DNA of 64,000 nt from 66-474 sp035606235 (GCA_035606235.1 DATNFU010000044.1:3534-67533); one strand, 5' to 3'. Positions 50,250 through 59,067 are shown, numbered from the stretch's first letter. The notes: generated by a model not told the origin, from the sequence alone. A program made the numbers and translations.

Positions 50250-51683
50250 TCAACAATCCGCCTTCGCCATCTCGCCGGTCGCCGAATCCACCTGCAGCGG
50301 CAGGTAAATGCAGAAGCGCGTTTCCACACCTGGCGCGGATTGCGCTTCGATGCGACCGCCGTGGTGTTCGACGATCTCTCGACATACGGTAAGCCCCAAC
50401 CCGGCCGCGCCGTGCTTGTCGCCCACCTGCACGAAGGGATCGAAGATGCGCTGCAATTCGTGCGCGGGAATGCCTTCGCCGTTGTCGGTCACGCACAGTT
50501 TCAGTTCGTTGTTGCCCGCGCCTATGCCGAGCGCCAGCGATATGGTCCCGCCCGCCGGCGTGTGCCGCAGCGCGTTGTCGAGCAGGTTGTCGAGCACCCG
50601 CTCGCACTCGCTGCGGTCAAGGTGCAAATCCGGCAGGTCGGATGCGATCTGCGCACGCAATTCGATCCGCTGATCTTGCGCGCGCGCGGCGAACCGCCGC
50701 AATGCCGCGTGAGCGGCCTGGCCGGGCGTGCATGGTTGCGCGGGCCGCACGGCACCGGGAAGGCGCGACAGATCGAGCAGATCATGCAACAACGCAGTGA
50801 GCCGTGCGGCTTCCTCGCGCAAGGTTTGCATCAGATCGGCCTCGCGCGACTCCGGCGCAAACCTGGCGCGCTCGGCAAGCAGGTCCAGGGCCATGCGCAG
50901 ACCCGTCAGCGGCGTGCGCAATTCATGCGAAGCGCGCAGCACGAACTCGTTGCGTTCCTGAGCGAAGCGGCGCTCGACGGTGACGTCGCGCACGACCAGC
51001 ACCAAGCCCGGGCGCGTATCCACGAACGGCATGAAGCTGCAGCGCAGTTCGCGGCGCAGCATCCCTTCGCCCAGACTGAATTCCAGTGCCGCGGCGCGTC
51101 CGGTGGGATGCGCACGCCGCATGCACAGACGTGCATGCGCGTCGAGATCGTCGCGGCCCAGCACTTCGTCCAGGCTGCTGCCGATCACGCCATCTGGCCG
51201 CACGCCGAACTGCCTCGCAGCCACCGGATTGAGCCGCTCGATGCGGGCATTTTCGTCCATGATTACCAGGCCGTCGTCAATGCTGTTGAGCACGGTCTCA
51301 TTGCGGCGTTGTTCCGACAGTAGCCGGTCGACATCGCTGGCGCGGAACGCGGCCAGCGCCTCGGCCATTTCATTGAACGTCGCGCCGAGCGTATTGCCCT
51401 CGCAATAGCCTGCGCCGCCGACCCGCACGTCGAAACGCCCGGCCGAGATCGCGCGCGTTGCCGCGGCGATCTGTTCCAGCGGCCGCGCGATGGTCGCGGC
51501 CAGGTTCAAGCTCAACCAGATGCCGGCCAGGATCAGCAGCATGCCGCCCACCCACAGCAGCAATTCCGCGAAAGTTCCGAGCCGCCCGAAGTGGGTCAAC
51601 ACTACGCAGAACGCCACGATGCCGGCGATTGCCAGCGCGAGGAAGGCGCCATGGCTGAGCAGAAGGGTATGTTTCAGGCGCAT
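50250..51683 (-). CDS. KinB-like sensor histidine kinase
   Basis: 477 residues. Two transmembrane helices (LAIAGIVAFCVVLTHFG and LLLWVGGMLLILAGIWLSLNL) without a large periplasmic loop, HAMP region (IARPLEQIAAATRAISAGRF), a PAS domain (NSIDDGLVIMDENARIERLNPVAA), then HisKA (RASHELRTPLTGLRMAL, catalytic His) and HATPase (N-box DNLLDNALRHTPAG, DNGEGIP, GAAGLGLTVCREI). The order is that of KinB of Pseudomonas. It is encoded 129 bases after its probable regulator on the same strand. Start at ATG 51683 (MRLKHTLLLSH) fits KinB-like N-termini. Confidence 0.86.
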   Translation of the reverse strand: MRLKHTLLLSHGAFLALAIAGIVAFCVVLTHFGRLGTFAELLLWVGGMLLILAGIWLSLNLAATIARPLEQIAAATRAISAGRFDVRVGGAGYCEGNTLGATFNEMAEALAAFRASDVDRLLSEQRRNETVLNSIDDGLVIMDENARIERLNPVAARQFGVRPDGVIGSSLDEVLGRDDLDAHARLCMRRAHPTGRAAALEFSLGEGMLRRELRCSFMPFVDTRPGLVLVVRDVTVERRFAQERNEFVLRASHELRTPLTGLRMALDLLAERARFAPESREADLMQTLREEAARLTALLHDLLDLSRLPGAVRPAQPCTPGQAAHAALRRFAARAQDQRIELRAQIASDLPDLHLDRSECERVLDNLLDNALRHTPAGGTISLALGIGAGNNELKLCVTDNGEGIPAHELQRIFDPFVQVGDKHGAAGLGLTVCREIVEHHGGRIEAQSAPGVETRFCIYLPLQVDSATGEMAKADC

Positions 51684-51812
51684 CGAAGTCCGTCCGCAAA
51701 TGGTCCGCCGATAACCGTGCTGCCATGCGCATGGAAAGTGGGAGGAGAGAGGTGCTGGCAGCGACAATGCGGGCTCGGATTCCTGCTACATCACTCCTCT
51801 CTCCTCCCGCTT

Positions 51813-53207
51813 TCAAACTCCATATCGTTTGCGTTTGCGGTACAACGTGGACACGTCTATGCCCAGCGTGCGCGCGGCGTTCTCCAAGGTATCGCTGCGC
51901 GCCAGCACGCTCTGGATGTGCACGCGCTCAAGCTCATCCAGCGTCTGCGGCAAATAGGTCGGCGCCGCCGGTTCGGCGATGCCGTCGCCCAATGCGAGAT
52001 GCTGCGCATCTATCTGCGGTTCGCCGCACAGGATCGAGGCACGTTCGATCACGTTGCGCAATTCGCGCACATTGCCCGGCCAGCGATAGCCGACCAGGGC
52101 GCGGCGCGCGGCATCGGTAAAGCCGCGCGGACGCCGGCCATGCTCGGTGACGAAACCGGCCAGAAAGCGCTCGGCCAGCGGCAGGATATCCTCGGGCCGT
52201 TCGCGCAAGCCGGGCAAGCGCAGCGCGATCACGTTGAGGCGATACAGCAGATCCTCGCGGAAGGCCCCTTCGGCCACGCGTTGGGTGAGATCGTGATTGG
52301 TGGCGGCGACCAGCCGCACATTGGCACGGCGGGTAACCGGGTCGCCGACGCGCTCGTATTCGCGATCCTGCATGAAGCGCAGCAGCTTGGGCTGCAAATC
52401 CATCGGCACATCGCCAACCTCATCCAGAAACAGCGTGCCGCCGTCGGCCTGGCTGACGCGTCCGGCGGCATTCTGCACAGCGCCGGTAAAAGCGCCGCGG
52501 CGGTGGCCGAACAATTCACTCTCGAACAAGGTCGGCGACAGCGACGGCGCATTCACCGTGACGAACGGTCCCTTGGCGCGCTTGCTCCACCGATGGATGG
52601 CGCGCGCCAGCATGCCCTTGCCGGTGCCACTTTCACCCAGCAGCAACACGGTGACGTCCGCCGATGCCGCGCTGTGCGCGGTGTCCACCACCTGGCGCAT
52701 CAGCGGCGAGCGGCTGGCGAGCGCGTCGTCGGCCTCGTTGCTGCCGGCCGCGCGCTCCAGCTGCTCCAGCCGCAGCTCCATCCGCTGCGCATTCAACTGG
52801 CGCTCGGCCGCCGCGCGCAACTGTTCGCAGGAGCAGGGCTTGATCACATAGTCGGATGCACCCGCGCGCATCGCTGCCACCGCATTGTCGATCGACGAGT
52901 GCGCGGTCACCATCACCACGCGCATCCACGGCGCGGCGGTGCGCAGCATCGGCAGCAAGTCTATGCCCGACGCGTTGCCCAGTTTGAGATCCAGCAGGCA
53001 CAGGTCGAACACCATGCGCTGCACCAGGTTCTCGGCCACCTCCGCACTGTCGGCGCAGGTGACGTCGCAACCTGCGTCCTCCAGGCAATAGCGGAAAGTC
53101 TTGCGGATGGCGGCCTCGTCATCCACCACCAGCACCCGCGCACGCGGGGTTTGATCGTGCGGCCGCTCCTGCTGCGGCAACTCCGTGCGCGCCTGACTGT
53201 GATCCAT
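51813..53207 (-). CDS. AlgB-like sigma-54-dependent response regulator
   Basis: 464 residues: receiver domain with VLVVDDEAAIRKTF and phosphorylatable Asp in LCLLDLKLG, switch Thr in VMVTAHSS and Lys in DYVIKPCS; AAA+ domain with GESGTGKG (Walker A), ELFGHRRGAFTGA (sigma-54 contact GAFTGA), GGTLFLDEVGD (Walker B) and the R-finger region; C-terminal Fis-type helix-turn-helix (LENAARTLGIDVSTLYRKRKRYGV). It resembles AlgB, the partner of KinB. The unusual long gap upstream (53208-53855) would carry its promoter. Confidence 0.88.
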   Translation of the reverse strand: MDHSQARTELPQQERPHDQTPRARVLVVDDEAAIRKTFRYCLEDAGCDVTCADSAEVAENLVQRMVFDLCLLDLKLGNASGIDLLPMLRTAAPWMRVVMVTAHSSIDNAVAAMRAGASDYVIKPCSCEQLRAAAERQLNAQRMELRLEQLERAAGSNEADDALASRSPLMRQVVDTAHSAASADVTVLLLGESGTGKGMLARAIHRWSKRAKGPFVTVNAPSLSPTLFESELFGHRRGAFTGAVQNAAGRVSQADGGTLFLDEVGDVPMDLQPKLLRFMQDREYERVGDPVTRRANVRLVAATNHDLTQRVAEGAFREDLLYRLNVIALRLPGLRERPEDILPLAERFLAGFVTEHGRRPRGFTDAARRALVGYRWPGNVRELRNVIERASILCGEPQIDAQHLALGDGIAEPAAPTYLPQTLDELERVHIQSVLARSDTLENAARTLGIDVSTLYRKRKRYGV

Positions 53208-53855
53208 TGCAACTCCGTGGTGCGCGTCCTTGCTGCTTCAATGTGCGCCACCGATCGCGCGTGATCCGGGGCCGCCATCACACTCTGCGAACCGGCATGC
53301 CGCACGCGTGCGCAGATCGCTTCTGACCGCGTCGCCCTTGCCTGAATATGCGGTTCCCCTGCAGCGTTTCGGTTCGGAATCCGGATGCCGCGGGCATTTT
53401 GCAACGGACAATGTGAGGGTTATGCAAACTGCACGGGAGCTCTCGCGCAGCCATTCGCAAGCCCTTGTCTGACAACACCTCCACCCGGGCGCGGGCTTGG
53501 CACGGGTCTTGGAGTTGAACTGGGCGGTGGCGCGTCGCGGATCCTTACGCCAAGGCCGGCACAACATACCAAGGCAGGTTTCCACCGTTGCAATCCCCCT
53601 GTTGCGGTGGACCTCGAGGCAAGGACGCAAACTCGCATCGGATGCACCGAGGATCCGCGACCCCGCCATTTTTTTCGGTCCATACCTTTTGAAAGACCCA
53701 TTCAGACCGTGCTCGACTCCCGCCGCATGACGCTTCTTGGTCAGGCTGCGATCAAACCTTTGCCCAGGAAAATTTGATCGAAAGCGGGGTTTGGCGAGGC
53801 GGTTAGATCGTGACCCGATGAAAATCGGGAAATTTTCCCTCCGGAGTTGTCTCTC
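53208..53855. other. 648-base intergenic region upstream of the AlgB-like gene and the small-gene trio
   Basis: No protein-like reading frame on either strand; a 214-codon open frame (53238-53882, minus) has no family-like features. There is an imperfect hairpin at about 53583-53611 (CCACCGTTGCAA / TTGCGGTGG) and a T-run at 53669-53675. A partial sigma-54-like TGGCAC-N5-TTGG sits at 53498-53512 (plus). It must hold the divergent promoters of the regulator and the trio at 53856; a small RNA is possible but unsupported. Confidence 0.4.
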
Positions 53856-54032
53856 ATGACCAAGCAGTCCTCGCCGAAGCAATCCCCGTCGAAAACCCGT
53901 CGGCAGGGTTCACCGCGCAGTTCGCAAACATCGCGCACCCGTTCTGCGGCGAGCCCGCAGGATCGCGCGCAACCCGCGCACGCGCAGCAGGCCGGAAGGC
54001 GGCGGGCGGCGGCGGCCAACGAGGAAGAATGA
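53856..54032 (+). CDS. Small basic protein, first of a coupled trio
   Basis: 58 residues rich in Ser, Gln, Arg and Ala (TKQSSPKQSPSKTRRQG ... RRRAAAANEEE). ATG 53856 has GGAG ten bases upstream. No family recognised; the composition suggests a disordered peptide that could bind nucleic acid, but this is inference. Its TGA overlaps the next gene's ATG (ATGA). Confidence 0.6.
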   Translation: MTKQSSPKQSPSKTRRQGSPRSSQTSRTRSAASPQDRAQPAHAQQAGRRRAAAANEEE

Positions 54033-54298
54033 ACTTGCCCGCAGCGGCCCCGTCCATTGCGCCCGCGGCGAGCGTGAGCATGAGCCACGATCCGGATCCC
54101 GAATTTTTCCCGCCTCCGCCCAGGCAGCCGCTGCCACCCGGCAAGCAGCCGACCGGGCCGATGCCGGACCAGGATCCTGCGCCGCCGGCGCCGCACCATC
54201 TGCCGGATGATCCGGTCGCCGAACCGGATGAGGGTGAGCAACTGCACTGGACGCCGGCATTGGCGAATGCCGCGCTGCGCGCACGCATCGGCCCATGA
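54029..54298 (+). CDS. Small proline-rich acidic protein, second of a coupled trio
   Basis: 89 residues, with FFPPPPRQPLPPGKQPTGP and an acidic part EPDEGEQLHWTPALANAAL. No signal peptide or known domain. The start overlaps the upstream stop and its own stop overlaps the third gene's ATG, so the three are translated as a unit. Function unknown. Confidence 0.6.
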   Translation: MNLPAAAPSIAPAASVSMSHDPDPEFFPPPPRQPLPPGKQPTGPMPDQDPAPPAPHHLPDDPVAEPDEGEQLHWTPALANAALRARIGP

Positions 54299-54495
54299 TC
54301 AACCGCGATCTGCTGCTCGGTCGCTGCACGCAATGCCGCGCGCGCATGCGGCAAGCCTGGGCGCGCTTGCGCGGTGATCGGCAACTTGGCACGCGCAGCA
54401 TCCACGAATATCTGCACGGTGCGGCGCGGGCCCGTTATGGGCATAGTCGCGCGCTGGCTGAAAGCCGGTTGCGACGGCTGGAACGCGGGCTTTGA
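54295..54495 (+). CDS. CsbD-like small stress protein, third of a coupled trio
   Basis: 66 residues aligning by eye with CsbD-family proteins: INRDLLLGRCTQCRARMRQAWARLRGD corresponds to the family's NxDxxxGxWKQLKGKVKExWGKLTDD, and LHGAARARYGHSRALAESRLRRLE to LxGKxQERYGIxKEEAExQVxxWE. Lysines are replaced by arginines throughout. CsbD proteins are small general-stress proteins of unknown mechanism. It converges on the DUF2383 gene, 36 bases away. Confidence 0.7.
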   Translation: MINRDLLLGRCTQCRARMRQAWARLRGDRQLGTRSIHEYLHGAARARYGHSRALAESRLRRLERGL

Positions 54496-54531
54496 TCTGC
54501 ACCTGATGCTGCTCTGAAAGCGGAGGCGCCC

Positions 54532-54981
54532 CTAGCCAGCCGGCTTGGCGGCAGGTTCGATGCTCAGGGAACGCATGCGTTCGTGCGCCGCGCGTACGCT
54601 CGGCATGTGCCGACGCAGCACAGCACGCAGATCTTCCAGTGGCAGGTGCAGGGTGGCGCGCTCCATCGCATGCAGCAGCCGATCTTCGACGCGCTCGAAT
54701 TCCGCAAGGTAGACCCGATCGCCTGTGCGCGACCAGCGCGCACGCAAATTCACGTACTGCATTCGCCACGTCCCGTTCCAAGTGCCGGCGGAGATCTCCT
54801 CGCCGCGCACGCCCAGTAATGCGGCAAATTCGCGACCCAGCGCGCCGCGAGTGCGTCTGGCTTCGGCGGCGGTTTCACGCAACTTCGGATCGCGGATTCG
54901 ATTCGCGGCCTCGCGATAGAACCGCTCGCCATCACGACAGATTTGCACAAGGTTGCGCAGCGGGGCGAGAGCTTCGGCCAT
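54532..54981 (-). CDS. DUF2383 (PA2169-like) four-helix protein
   Basis: 149 residues from ATG 54981: LAPLRNLVQICRDGERFYREAA, ETAAEARRTRGALGREFAALL, GDRVYLAEFERVEDRLLHAME and LPLEDLRAVLRRHMPSVRAAHERMR. This matches the four-helix PA2169/DUF2383 family, ferritin-like bundles often found with stress genes. No metal-site pattern could be confirmed. It faces the CsbD-like gene, suggesting a general stress locus. Confidence 0.72.
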   Translation of the reverse strand: MAEALAPLRNLVQICRDGERFYREAANRIRDPKLRETAAEARRTRGALGREFAALLGVRGEEISAGTWNGTWRMQYVNLRARWSRTGDRVYLAEFERVEDRLLHAMERATLHLPLEDLRAVLRRHMPSVRAAHERMRSLSIEPAAKPAG

Positions 54982-55146
54982 AGCGGACGACGTTAACCTT
55001 GGCCATGCCATGCGGACGAGCATCAATTGGGGAGAATTGAAAATCCTCCAGCCTGCCCGCCCGCCGGCTGGCCCCAGCCGCCCCGTATTTGACGGCCTTC
55101 CGGCCGCTGGTTACGCTGGCGCGCTCACCCGCTCGCGAGAACGATC

Positions 55147-55719
55147 ATGGCGCTGGATATCCAACTCACCCTAAGTGATGACGACCTCGGCCATTTCACC
55201 CAGGCCATGCGCCAGGCGCAGGAATCGTCCAAGAGCCGCGAGGGCTCGGAAATCATTGCCGATGCGCGCCGCTTGCTCACGGAAATCCAGGGCACGTCGG
55301 TGCCGGCCTTCATCCGCGAACGGCTGGACACGGTTGAATCCATGATCGCGATGGCCAGCGACACCGGCTTTGGCCTGCCCGCCGAAGATTGCGCGCGCGT
55401 GCTGGCGGTACTGGCTTACCTCGCTGATCCGGTGGATTTCATCCCGGATACGGTGCCGGCACTGGGGTTTCTCGACGACGCGATCATGATCGAGCTGTGT
55501 CGCGAAGAGCTGCGCTACGAAATCGAAGCCTACGAGGATTTCAGCGCTTGGCGTGAGGAGGAAGCGCATCGTCATGGCGCGGATCCGGCCACGCTCAGCT
55601 TGCATCGCATGGATTGGGCAGAGGCGCGCCGCCAGGAAGCGATCGAACGTATGCATCGCCGCCGCCGCGAGTCGTATGTCAGCGGCGAATGGAAGCCGAC
55701 GCTGTTTTCGGTGCGGTAA
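55147..55719 (+). CDS. YkvA family protein (DUF1232)
   Basis: 190 residues. The diagnostic DUF1232 motif is at about residues 94-112 (YLADPVDFIPDTVPALGFLD). Helical, no clear transmembrane segments in the rest (FIRERLDTVESMIAMAS, EELRYEIEAYEDFSAW). The family has no known function; some members occur with stress or envelope genes, as here. Confidence 0.82.
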   Translation: MALDIQLTLSDDDLGHFTQAMRQAQESSKSREGSEIIADARRLLTEIQGTSVPAFIRERLDTVESMIAMASDTGFGLPAEDCARVLAVLAYLADPVDFIPDTVPALGFLDDAIMIELCREELRYEIEAYEDFSAWREEEAHRHGADPATLSLHRMDWAEARRQEAIERMHRRRRESYVSGEWKPTLFSVR

Positions 55720-55776
55720 AGCCGGGAAGGATGACGTGGGGGAGGGTTCAACCCGCCCTCGGACTGGCCTCAAAAC

Positions 55777-55794
55777 GGCGGGTCAAGACCCGCC
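55777..55794. terminator. Hairpin at the thiolase stop (bidirectional terminator candidate)
   Basis: GGCGGGTC, AA, GACCCGCC: perfect 8-bp stem with a two-base loop, overlapping the TGA of the thiolase at 55783-55785. It lies between the ends of the convergent DUF1232 and thiolase genes. No T-run follows, so termination would need Rho or is only partial. Confidence 0.5.
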
Positions 55795-57078
55795 CTGCCT
55801 TTCCATGATCGCCACCACGCCCATTCCGCCCGCGGTGCAGATCGAGATCAACCCACGGCCGGAGCCACGTTCCGCCAGCAGCTTCGCGAGCGTGGCCACG
55901 ATGCGCGCACCGGTGGCGGCGAACGGATGACCGGTGGCCAGGCTGGATCCATGCACGTTGATCTTCGCCGGATCGATCGGACCCAGCGGCTGATCGCGAC
56001 CCAGCCTTTCGCGGCAGTAATCGGCCGATTCCCACGCGCGCAGCTGGCACAGCACCTGCGCCGCGAAGGCTTCGTGGATTTCGTAGTAATCGAAATCGCC
56101 TAGCGTCAACCCGGCACGATCCAGCATGCGCGGTACGGCCACGGTCGGCGCCATCAGCAGGCCTTCGCCATGCACGTAATCGACGCCGGCGACTTCCGCA
56201 AAGGTGAGATATGCCAGCACCGGCAGATTCCTTTGCGCGGCCCATTGTTCGCTTGCCAACAACACTGCCGCCGCGCCATCCGACAGCGCGGATGAATTAC
56301 CGGCGGTCAGCGTGCCGTTCCCGGAACTGCGATCGAATGCCGGCTTCAACTGCGACAGTTTTTCCAGGCTGGTGTCGGCGCGCAGCAGGTTGTCGCGCGT
56401 CTGCCCACGAAACGGCACCACCAGGTCATCGAAAAATCCCGTGTCGTACGCGGCGGCGAGCTTGCGATGGCTCTGCAAGGCCCACTGGTCCTGTTCGACA
56501 CGACCGATATGCCACTGCTTGGCCATCAATTCGCAGTGCTCACCCATTGAAAGCCCGGTGCGCGGCTCGACCACGCCCGGCGCCGCCGGTTTCAATTCAC
56601 GCAACGAGAATCCACGCGCGGCAGCCTTGAACTTCTCGCCGAACGTGCGTGCTCGATTCAGATCCAGCAGCCGCTGCTGCAGACGGTTGGAATAGGCGAG
56701 CGGCACCTGGCTGGTGGTATCGGAACCGCCGCCTATGCCGGCTTCGATCTGTCCGGTCGCGATTTTTTGCGCGATCAGAATTGCATTGTCGAGCGAGGTC
56801 CCGCAGGCGCGCGCGGTGGTGATGCCGGGCGTGGTCATCGCGAGGCCGGATGACTGCGCGGCTTCGCGCGCGAGATTCCAGTCGGCCGGGTGTTTCATCA
56901 CCGAACCGAACGCGACCTCGCCCAATTCGACGCCCTGCAAGCCGAACTTTTCGACCAGCGCGCCCAGCACCTTCACCGACATGCCGAAATTGCCGAGATC
57001 GGCATAAGCGGTGTCGCGCTTGCAGAACGGAATGCGGGAGCCACCCAGCACGGCGACGCGGCGTTGTTGCGGGATCAT
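55783..57078 (-). CDS. Acetyl-CoA C-acyltransferase (thiolase)
   Basis: 431 residues. Active-site Cys in TTARACGTSLDNAI, His in NVHGSSLATGHPFAATGAR, second Cys in ISICTAGGMGVVA, plus GGSDTTSQVP and EIHEAFAAQVLCQLRAWES. The longer FadI-type of thiolase, acting on 3-ketoacyl-CoA in fatty acid oxidation, fits. Start at ATG 57078 (MIPQQRRVAVLGG). No partner hydratase/dehydrogenase is seen in the window. A dispersed repeat lies upstream. Confidence 0.93.
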   Translation of the reverse strand: MIPQQRRVAVLGGSRIPFCKRDTAYADLGNFGMSVKVLGALVEKFGLQGVELGEVAFGSVMKHPADWNLAREAAQSSGLAMTTPGITTARACGTSLDNAILIAQKIATGQIEAGIGGGSDTTSQVPLAYSNRLQQRLLDLNRARTFGEKFKAAARGFSLRELKPAAPGVVEPRTGLSMGEHCELMAKQWHIGRVEQDQWALQSHRKLAAAYDTGFFDDLVVPFRGQTRDNLLRADTSLEKLSQLKPAFDRSSGNGTLTAGNSSALSDGAAAVLLASEQWAAQRNLPVLAYLTFAEVAGVDYVHGEGLLMAPTVAVPRMLDRAGLTLGDFDYYEIHEAFAAQVLCQLRAWESADYCRERLGRDQPLGPIDPAKINVHGSSLATGHPFAATGARIVATLAKLLAERGSGRGLISICTAGGMGVVAIMERQGGS

Positions 57079-57099
57079 GTTTGCTCCTGCTTCAGTGCC

Positions 57100-57189
57100 G
57101 TCATTCCGGCGAAGCCGGGATCCATCTTGATCTTTCCGGGACAAAATCAAAGTGGATTCCGGATCGCCGCCGCGCGGCTCCGAAATGAC
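57100..57189. repeat. Dispersed palindromic element (full copy)
   Basis: GTCATTCCGGCGAAGCCGGG ... ATCCATCTTGATCTTTCC on one side and, inverted, GATTCCGGATCGCC ... CGAAATGAC on the other: about 90 bases with inverted ends. A half copy is at 24830-24868. Typical of the abundant 'GTCATTCCCGCGAAAGCGGG' repeats of many bacteria. Confidence 0.7.
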
Positions 57190-57194
57190 AAAAA

Positions 57195-57665
57195 CTATTC
57201 GAGCGCAACAAACCCGCGCGCGAATATCCGATACGCTTCTTCATTCATGCCGAGCGACGCATACGTGCGCTGCGCGCGCGTATTGTCACGCTCCACGTAC
57301 AAGCGCAAGCCAATCACCCCCGGCGCCGCGCGCGCGCGCGCTTCCACTTCCGCATACAACGCGCGAAATACACCGCCGCGCCGCGCCTGCGGCACCACGT
57401 ACACGCTCTGGAACCACCACCAGTCACCATTGCGCCAATCACTCCATTCGAATGTGATCAGCAGGCACCCGACATTCTCGCCACCGCGTTCGGCGATCAA
57501 ATAGAACCCGCGCAGCGGATCTTCAAACACCGCCGCGACGCCGCGCGCCAACACCCCGCGGTCGAGCGCCTTGTGCTCGGTTTCCAGCGCCATCGCCGCG
57601 TTGCACTCGACAAGAAATTCTATGTCGGCAGGCTTGGCGTCACGTAACCTGATTGCATCAGTCAT
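57195..57665 (-). CDS. GNAT family N-acetyltransferase
   Basis: 156 residues: IRLRDAKPADIEFLVECN at the N-terminus, QSVYVVPQARRGGVFRALY (acetyl-CoA binding Q/RxxGxG/A variant: RRGGVF), and LYVERDNTRAQRTYASLGM near the C-terminus. Its ATG at 57665 overlaps the ntrC stop by eight bases (ATGACTGA), so it is transcribed and probably translated with ntrC. Substrate unknown. Confidence 0.88.
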   Translation of the reverse strand: MTDAIRLRDAKPADIEFLVECNAAMALETEHKALDRGVLARGVAAVFEDPLRGFYLIAERGGENVGCLLITFEWSDWRNGDWWWFQSVYVVPQARRGGVFRALYAEVEARARAAPGVIGLRLYVERDNTRAQRTYASLGMNEEAYRIFARGFVALE

Positions 57666-59067
57666 GCTTGATCCTTGTCCCCCGCCGCAAGCGCCCCAGT
57701 TTACGCGTCAGCGTGTTGCGACCCAATCCCAGCGCCGCCGCGGCGCGTTGACGGTGGCCATCATGCGCGGCGAGCGCGGCGTCGAACAGCGTCCGCTCGA
57801 AGCGCTCGCGCGCTTGCGCGTGCAGGCCTGGGCGGCCTTGCGCCAGTTGACGTTCAACCCATCGCCGCAGGGCGCTCTCCCAGTTTTCCATGGCATGCGT
57901 TTCCGCTCCCGACGCAGCCGTGTGCACATCCAGATCTTCGCGACGGATACTCGATGAGGGCGCGATCACCGCCAGTTTCCGGCACAGGTTTTCCAGTTGC
58001 CGCACATTGCCGGGGAAGTCGCGTTTGACCAGCGCCTGCAAGGCCGCCTGCGTGAAATGCTTGGGGGCCATGTTGAACTCGCGCGCGGCGCTCTCCAGAA
58101 AATGTTGCGCGAGTGGCACGATGTCTTCGCGCCGTTCACGCAACGCGGGCAAATGGATGCGCACCACATCCAGCCGATGCTTGAGATCGGCGCGGAATTC
58201 CCCGCGCGCGACTTTCGCATCCAGATCCTGATGGGTAGCGGCGATCACACGCACGTCGGCGTGGATCAGTTCGCGGCCGCCGACGCGATAGAACTCGCCG
58301 CCGGCCAAGACGCGCAGCAAGCGCGTCTGCAACGCCAACGGCATGTCGCCGATTTCGTCCAGGAACAGCGTGCCACCCTGGGCCTGCTCGAATCGGCCGA
58401 GATGGCGCCGCTGCGCGCCGGTGAACGCACCGGCCTCGTGCCCGAACAATTCGCTTTCCAGCAATTCCGCAGGGATGGCCGCGGTGTTGAGCGCGACCAG
58501 CGGCTGGGCACGACGTGCGCTCTCTCGATGCAGGGCGCGCGCAGCCAGTTCCTTGCCCGTGCCGGTTTCGCCGGTGATCAATACGTTCAGATTGCTCGCC
58601 GCGACGCGCCCGATCAGACGAAATGTCTCGCGCATCGGCGCGCTGTTTCCCAACAGCGCCGGCGCTTCCGGGTTTGTCGAAGCCGCTGATGATGAGGGCG
58701 AAGTTTCCAGCGCGCGCTGCACGCTGGACACGGCTTGCTCCAGGTCGAATGGCTTGGGCAGATAATCGAACGCGCCGGCGCGGAACGCTGCAGCCGTGCT
58801 GCCGACGTCGGTCCATGCGCTCATCACGATCACCGGCAACCGCGGGTGCAACGCTTTCGCAGCGCTCAGCAGATGCAAACCATCGGCTTGCGGCAGACGA
58901 ACATCGGTGACCAGCAGCGCGGGCGCCGTGCGCTGCAAGCCACGCTGCGCTTCTTCCGCGCTGTCGAATTCGGTAACCGTGTAGCCGGCGTTGCGCAAGG
59001 CGGTGCCGAGCACCAGTCGCACGCCGCGATCGTCATCCACCATCCAGATGTCAGCCATTGTGCTCAT
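57658..59067 (-). CDS. ntrC: Nitrogen regulation response regulator NtrC
   Basis: 469 residues, the size of enteric NtrC. Receiver: IWMVDDDRGVRLVL, Asp in LVTDVRLP, VIVMSAWTDVG, YLPKPFDLEQ. AAA+ domain: GETGTGKEL, ESELFGHEAGAFTGA, GGTLFLDEIGDMP. C-terminal Fis-like HTH (HRQRAAAALGLGRNTLTRKLGRL). Its DNA sites would include the two palindromes upstream of glnA. Start at 59067 overlaps the ntrB stop; ATG 59058 is possible. Confidence 0.95.
   Translation of the reverse strand: MSTMADIWMVDDDRGVRLVLGTALRNAGYTVTEFDSAEEAQRGLQRTAPALLVTDVRLPQADGLHLLSAAKALHPRLPVIVMSAWTDVGSTAAAFRAGAFDYLPKPFDLEQAVSSVQRALETSPSSSAASTNPEAPALLGNSAPMRETFRLIGRVAASNLNVLITGETGTGKELAARALHRESARRAQPLVALNTAAIPAELLESELFGHEAGAFTGAQRRHLGRFEQAQGGTLFLDEIGDMPLALQTRLLRVLAGGEFYRVGGRELIHADVRVIAATHQDLDAKVARGEFRADLKHRLDVVRIHLPALRERREDIVPLAQHFLESAAREFNMAPKHFTQAALQALVKRDFPGNVRQLENLCRKLAVIAPSSSIRREDLDVHTAASGAETHAMENWESALRRWVERQLAQGRPGLHAQARERFERTLFDAALAAHDGHRQRAAAALGLGRNTLTRKLGRLRRGTRIKHD

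Noticed and set aside
53498..53512. Sigma-54-like TGGCAC-N5-TTGG on the plus strand.
   Set aside because: The -12 box lacks the essential GC (GG instead), and it lies over 340 bases from the next plus-strand start.
53238..53882. 214-codon minus-strand frame in the large intergenic region.
   Set aside because: No protein-like features and no start context; its other-frame translations look equally random.
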